From NCBI GenBank assembly GCA_026874595.1, contig CM049319.1, forward strand, positions 2,880,601 through 2,944,600: 64,000 nucleotides of DNA, in the 5' to 3' direction. Below are positions 59,091-64,000 of the stretch, piece after piece; position 1 is the stretch's first letter, and every line of letters starts with the position of its first letter. The notes beneath the pieces were generated by a model. It did not search any database and was not told the DNA's origin. It was given only the letters and a program-made list of their open reading frames with translations. A program made the position numbers and the translations under genes. Source of the DNA: Sipunculus nudus. Lineage: Eukaryota; Annelida; Sipuncula; Golfingiida; Sipunculidae.

Positions 59091-60025
59091 TATATATATA
59101 TCACACTAGCTGATAAACCCGGTATACCGGGCTTTTTACCGCGGTTAGGGAGATATATTTAATAAGATATTGAATGTTGGTTCATTTTTTTATTATAAAA
59201 GTTAAAAGAAAATATAGATTTTTAGTGGGAAACTTTCGGAATACGATATATACAAATAATTTTTTACTGTTATTTTGTGGCGCTGTGCTCGTGGCAAAAA
59301 TCATATCCCGGTACGTTTACCTTGAAGACGTGGTCAGTGATGGTTTACATTACGAACCGGAATGAGACGCGGAGGCATACAGTGTTTCGTTGATATTTGA
59401 CTGGCTTCTATCGTTGGACGTATAAAGAATAGGTTGATGTGTGGAAAACATGAAAGATTGATTAAATGTACGTTGCAAGGAAACTGTTCCTGAAGAAGGA
59501 AACAGAAATATGCATACATCGTAAGTAGCAGAAGTGGACCCAGCGGGACTCCATGCAGTGGGTCCGTATCCCATTTTCAGCCACCGCAACCTTTTTTCAT
59601 CGTTTCAGAGAAATTTTGAGGCCTGAAACCCCCGACACCACCCAAGCCCTGTTCCTGAAATTGGGACCTTAAATTAGGTTTTGTCACTGAAACATGTGTT
59701 TTTCTCTTTTACTGACCACGCACGTGGGTCAAATCCCTCATTGAAAGCAAGCGTTATTCATTTGAACAATAGTCCTTAGTGTAAGAGGTTAAGTGAGCAC
59801 GATGCACGCATTCCGGTGATTGCCGAAGGCAGTTCGGCTGTGCTCAGTAAAAAAACGGTAAAATCACTAAAAATTATATGAATATTAAGAATTATTTATT
59901 TTCATATCGCCTATGTCACTGCGGGGATAATAACCTTTAAAATGATGTATGGCACAATATTGTACACAACGCGGTTTTAGAGAACATTGCGAACAAACGT
60001 GAACTGAAATCCTTTTTTAAGTATT
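59091..60025. other. Segment unique to the second copy, with a MITE fragment at 59529-59700
   Basis: Absent from the first copy, where blocks A and B are separated only by a GGATCC-TIR MITE and short flanks. At 59529 a diverged left end of that family (CAGAAGTGGACCCAGCGGG) and its interior appear, but the right terminus is missing. Small frames have no domain. Confidence 0.6.
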
Positions 60026-61335
60026 AGATAGATGTATGAAAACCTTAATCAAACCGTACCATGGCAGGGTTTGGTGTTGCTGCGTCAGTTTAACTACAGG
60101 GATTTCTGCTTGAAAACCGCTTGCAACCAGTGTCCTGCGGGTCTCTTAGTGAAGACTGTTTTCCTTTCCCTGGAAAAAGGTCATTTTCAGTGAGAGTTGG
60201 CATTTCATTCGTGAGTAAAATGTTCACCAGACCTGCATCGTGAGAAGGCGATGTCACATCCAACGTAACCTCCATATCAATACGGCAGAGAGGCCATGTC
60301 AGATACAAGATAGCCTTCGTGAAAGCAAAGCAGTGAAGGCCAAGTCCGCTGTCAGAGGGACGCCAAACACCTGGGAACCAAGGCCATGTCAGATGTAAGA
60401 TAGACCCGAAACCAGCTGAAGAGAGGGCAAATGAAAGATAGCCTCCGTGAAAGCAAGGCAGTGAAGGCCAAGTGGGTTGTCAGACGGACTCCAAACAAGC
60501 CTATTACCAAGACTATGTCATGTGTAAGAAAGACCTAAAAGAAGCTCAACCCAGAGCTATGTAAGATACAAGATGGCCTTCATTATGCACGACTGTGAAG
60601 GCCAAGTGGGTTTCTCAGACGGACTCCAAAACAGTGAAGGTCATGTTAGATGTAGGATTGACGCGAAACATGCTCACTACCGAGGCTACACTGGTGCATG
60701 GGCAGGGAGGGTGTAGTGGCCTGACAAGAGTGGCTAGTTTTATATGGCTAGTTGGGTTAAGAGTGCTAGGTCTGATGCGAGTCAGCCCCCATGAGCGCTC
60801 AGCAGAGACGAGGAATCGGGTCTAAGATAGCCTAAATGATAGCCCATTAGGAACAGCTCATTGGGAACAGTTGTTATTATTCTCTTCGCTATCAGGTTTC
60901 TTCTTTTAAAAAATACACTAGGAGTATGTATGCGCTGTATGTTTGGTATTGTTTTCTTGTAATTTTAGCGACACCTGCAGATAGAAACTGCAGATTGTTA
61001 CCCTGCGCTATTTATAACCACTAGTAGCTGCTATAAATAACTGATAGAAAGAGGGCAAATGGATTTTGATAGATCGAATTAAAAAATCACATTAAAAAAA
61101 AATAAAACGGAAGGATGGCAATAAAAGCTGGATTCAGTAGAAAAGCAGTAATAAACATTTCGATTATTTAATTACCGTATTGCATAATTATACCTGTTCG
61201 ATTTACTGTTATGAAAAATCGGCTGGCAAGGTGCATTAAAATTAATTTCAATCCGTAGAGAGTGGGATGCAATCATTACAGAAAATACTCTGAATGATGC
61301 TGATATTATTTTCATTATTATTATTATTATTATTA
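60026..61335. repeat. Duplicated block B, copy 2, left part
   Basis: Paralog of 47452-48640, including the about 110 bp 'gctatgtcagata' units (about 60290-60660). It is interrupted at its (ATT)n run by the Helentron-like element. Confidence 0.88.
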
Positions 61336-63315
61336 TTGTATCCGCCAAAACAGAGTTTTGCGGATACTATGTTTTCAGCTGCACGCCGCCGCCGCCGCCG
61401 CCGCCGCGTAGGTGTCCTGAGAACTCCTCCGTAACCGCTGGGCGGAATTTTCCGAAACCCGGGATTACGTTCGGGTCACATGTGAACTGCTGCGCCCCGA
61501 TTTTGTTTTGACCTCTGACCTTTCCTCTGCGCTCTGTGTCCGTTTGTGCGTCTGTTTCCACACATAAACCCACATATCTCGGGAACCGTTTGACCGATCA
61601 GGCAAATTTTTTTGCACAAATGTAGCCCTCGGAGAGCTTTATAACATACACCAAAAATGGTGGCGCCACCTGCAACCATGTTTGCACAGTGTCCATCTGT
61701 TCGTCTGCCTTGGGTTAAAATCACTCATATCTCTGCAGTGACTTGACTAATTCACCTGAAATTCGGCATGCGTAAACATCCTGGATAACTTTTCTGATTT
61801 TATGACAGGTGGCGCCACCTACATTCACATTACGCTGCAGACATCCAAGCTCATATCTCGGGAACCGTTTGACCGATCAGGAAAATTCTTTTGCACAAAT
61901 GTAGCCCTTGGAGAGCTTTATAACATACACCAAAAATGGTGGCGCCACCTGCAACCATGTTTGCACAGTGTCCGTCTGTTTGTCTGCCTTGGGTTAAAAT
62001 CACTCATATCTCTGCAGTGACTTGACTAATTCACCTGAAATTCGGCATGCGTATACATCCTGGATAGCTTTTCTGATTTTATGACAGGTGGCGCCACCTA
62101 CATTCACATTTACGCTGCAGACATCCAAGCTCATATCTCGGGAACCGTTTGACCGATCAGGAAAATTCTTTTGCACAAATGTAGCCCTTGGAGAGCTTTA
62201 TAACATACACCAAAAATGGTGGCGCTACCTGCAACCATGTTTGCACAGTGTCCATCTGTTTGTCTGCCTTGGGTTAAAATCACTCATATCTCTGCAGTGA
62301 CTTGACTAATTCACCTGAAATTCGGCATGCATATACATCCTGGATAGCTTTTCTGATTTGATGACAGGTGGCGCCACCTACAATCACGTTTACGCTGCAG
62401 ACATCCAAGCTCATATCTCAGGAACCGTTCGACCGATCAGGAAAATTTTTTTGCACAAATGTAGCCCTTGGAGAGCTTTATAACATACACAAAAAATGGT
62501 GGCGCCACCTGCAACCATGTTTGCACAGTGTCCATCTGTTCGTCTGCCTTGGATTAAAATCACTCATATCTCTGCAGTGGTTTGACTAATTCACCTGAAA
62601 TTCGGCATGCTTAGACATCCTGGATAGCTTTTCTGATTTTATGACAGGTGGCGCCACCTACAATCAAGTTTACGCTGCAGACATCCAAGCTCATATCTTT
62701 TGACCGATTGGGCCAAAATTTTGCATGTGTATAAATCTCACATAGCTCTTTATCATACGCAAAACTGGTGGCGCCACCTGCAGCCATGTTTGCACAGCTC
62801 CCGTCTGTTTGTCTGCCATGGGATAAAATCACTCATATCTCGGCAGTGGTTTGACATATCTGCCTAAAATTTTGCAAGTTTATACATCCCCGACAGCTCT
62901 CTTGATTTTATGACAGGTGGCGCCGCCTGCATTCTAGTTTATGCAGCAGATATCCAAGCTCATATCTTGGGAACCGTTTGACCGATTGGGCCAAAGTTTT
63001 GCATGTGTATAGTTCTCACATAGCTCTTTATCATACGCTAAACTGGTGGCGCCACCTGCAACCCTTTTTTGCACAGTGTCCATCTGTTTGTCTGCCAAGG
63101 GCAAAAATCACTCATATACATGTAGTGGTTTGACTTATCTGCCTTAAATTTTGCATATGTATACAACTTGGACAGCTTTCTGGATTTTTTGGTAGGTAGC
63201 GCAACCTACATACACAATTTGGCTGCAGACATCCATGCTAATATGCAACACTTCACCCGTTCCACTCTGATTTAGGCGGATACAAGTAGTCGCTTGTCGA
63301 CTACCCGTATTCTAG
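61336..63315 (+). mobile_element. Non-autonomous Helentron-like (HINE/pearl-type) element, copy 2
   Basis: 1980 bp, nearly identical to the element at 24313-26028 and with the same ends: TTGTATCCGCC with a 5' hairpin, (CCG)n, 280 bp tandem units, subterminal GGCGGATACAA, stem-loop GTAGTCGCTTGTCGACTAC, final TATTCTAG. It is about one unit longer than copy 1. Inserted in an (ATT)n run without altering its phase, i.e. without target duplication. No protein encoded. Confidence 0.85.
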
Positions 63316-63347
<32 letters not shown>

Positions 63348-63529
63348 GATAATTCAATAAAATACCAACTCATTAAAATTTGCATCTATACAACCTGAAA
63401 GGTTTAAATTTCAATTCAACGAGTGTGTGTTTTTTCACTCGTCATTTTAGTTCTATTATATCATGTTTGGGCATAATATAGATAATAAATAAAAGAAATA
63501 AATAAAATAACAAACCGATAAGGTATCGT
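63316..63529. repeat. Duplicated block B, copy 2, right part
   Basis: Resumes the (ATT)n run and then CAACCTGAAAGGTTT and TCAACGAGTGTGTG, matching 48634-48720. Confidence 0.85.
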
Positions 63530-64000
63530 TTGTTTTCCGACGGTATACACACCTGGTTGATTACTATATATATATAGGAAACATTGAATTACTGAGATAA
63601 CATTATAGAGGATGATTTTATATTTTCCCAGACTATTTGTAATTTCTATTTCTGAATATTATTACATTATGAATGTTATATTGTATATTTAGGGAGGCAG
63701 GATATTAACTAGGACGGGCTACCTAAAACGTGTTTAATTTGTGATAACGGTGGCGCATTATTTACACATGTTGTCCATTCCTGAAACAATACAAAATCTA
63801 AAGATTAAACAAATATTCTCAGTCTTTTTAAAGTGACTACGAAATCGTGCTATTAAACATTTCATTGCCCATATTTTTGCGTCAGATCCAGAGTTTGAAC
63901 GGGCCATAATCTAAAAAAAAACTTTATTTACAACAGGGTTCTTTATTCATCTTTTATATTAAAAACAGATTAAATTATCAACAGATCTTTATTTCATGTC
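63530..64000. repeat. Duplicated block C, copy 2 (runs off the window)
   Basis: Paralog of 49325-49800. Confidence 0.88.

Overview
This is metazoan nuclear DNA, AT-rich and mostly non-coding. It carries spliced genes with GT/AG introns of up to about 16 kb, very long (TA)n tracts, many short inverted-repeat transposons, solo LTRs, Helentron-like elements and a decayed non-LTR retrotransposon. The TRAF6-type RING exon and the TE mix point to a marine invertebrate bilaterian. The octamer TAGGCCTA is over-represented (8 seen by eye), which reminds me of echinoderm DNA, while the Helentron-like elements resemble the 'pearl' elements described from bivalves. The sequence alone does not settle the phylum.

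Layout. (1) 1-17.8 kb, minus strand: the 5' part of a TRAF6-like gene. The coding exon at 1084-1307 (N-terminus plus first half of the RING) is followed by the left window edge. A probable 5'UTR exon ends at 17331 and a promoter-like segment with a kappaB-type site lies at 17.44-17.83 kb. The intron between them holds a 10 x 69 bp minisatellite, a hAT-type MITE with a perfect 8 bp target duplication, and other repeats. (2) 17.9-38.8 kb: gene desert. It has eight of the window's (TA)n loci, a MITE with a Helentron-like element nested in it (24-26 kb), two opposite-facing solo LTRs of one family (28.1-29.0 and 31.5-32.4 kb), a 28 bp minisatellite and several MITEs. (3) 38823-45476, minus strand: a complete four-exon JmjC (cupin-type) oxygenase gene, predicted 562 aa, with an N-terminal hydrophobic segment. 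Its start codon matches a TISU element and inverted TCTCGCG motifs lie just upstream. (4) 45.9-64 kb: a low-copy duplicated block with several diverged copies. Each carries a CTCF-like motif and internal 'gctatgtcagata' repeats. It is interrupted by a frameshifted CR1/Jockey-type retrotransposon (about 54.33-57.41 kb) and by a second Helentron-like element (61336-63315), whose empty site is preserved in the paralogous copy near 48.6 kb.

Only two host genes are supported: TRAF6-like (partial) and the JmjC oxygenase (complete). They share a strand and show no sign of functional linkage. Nearly every other open frame is repeat, microsatellite or chance.
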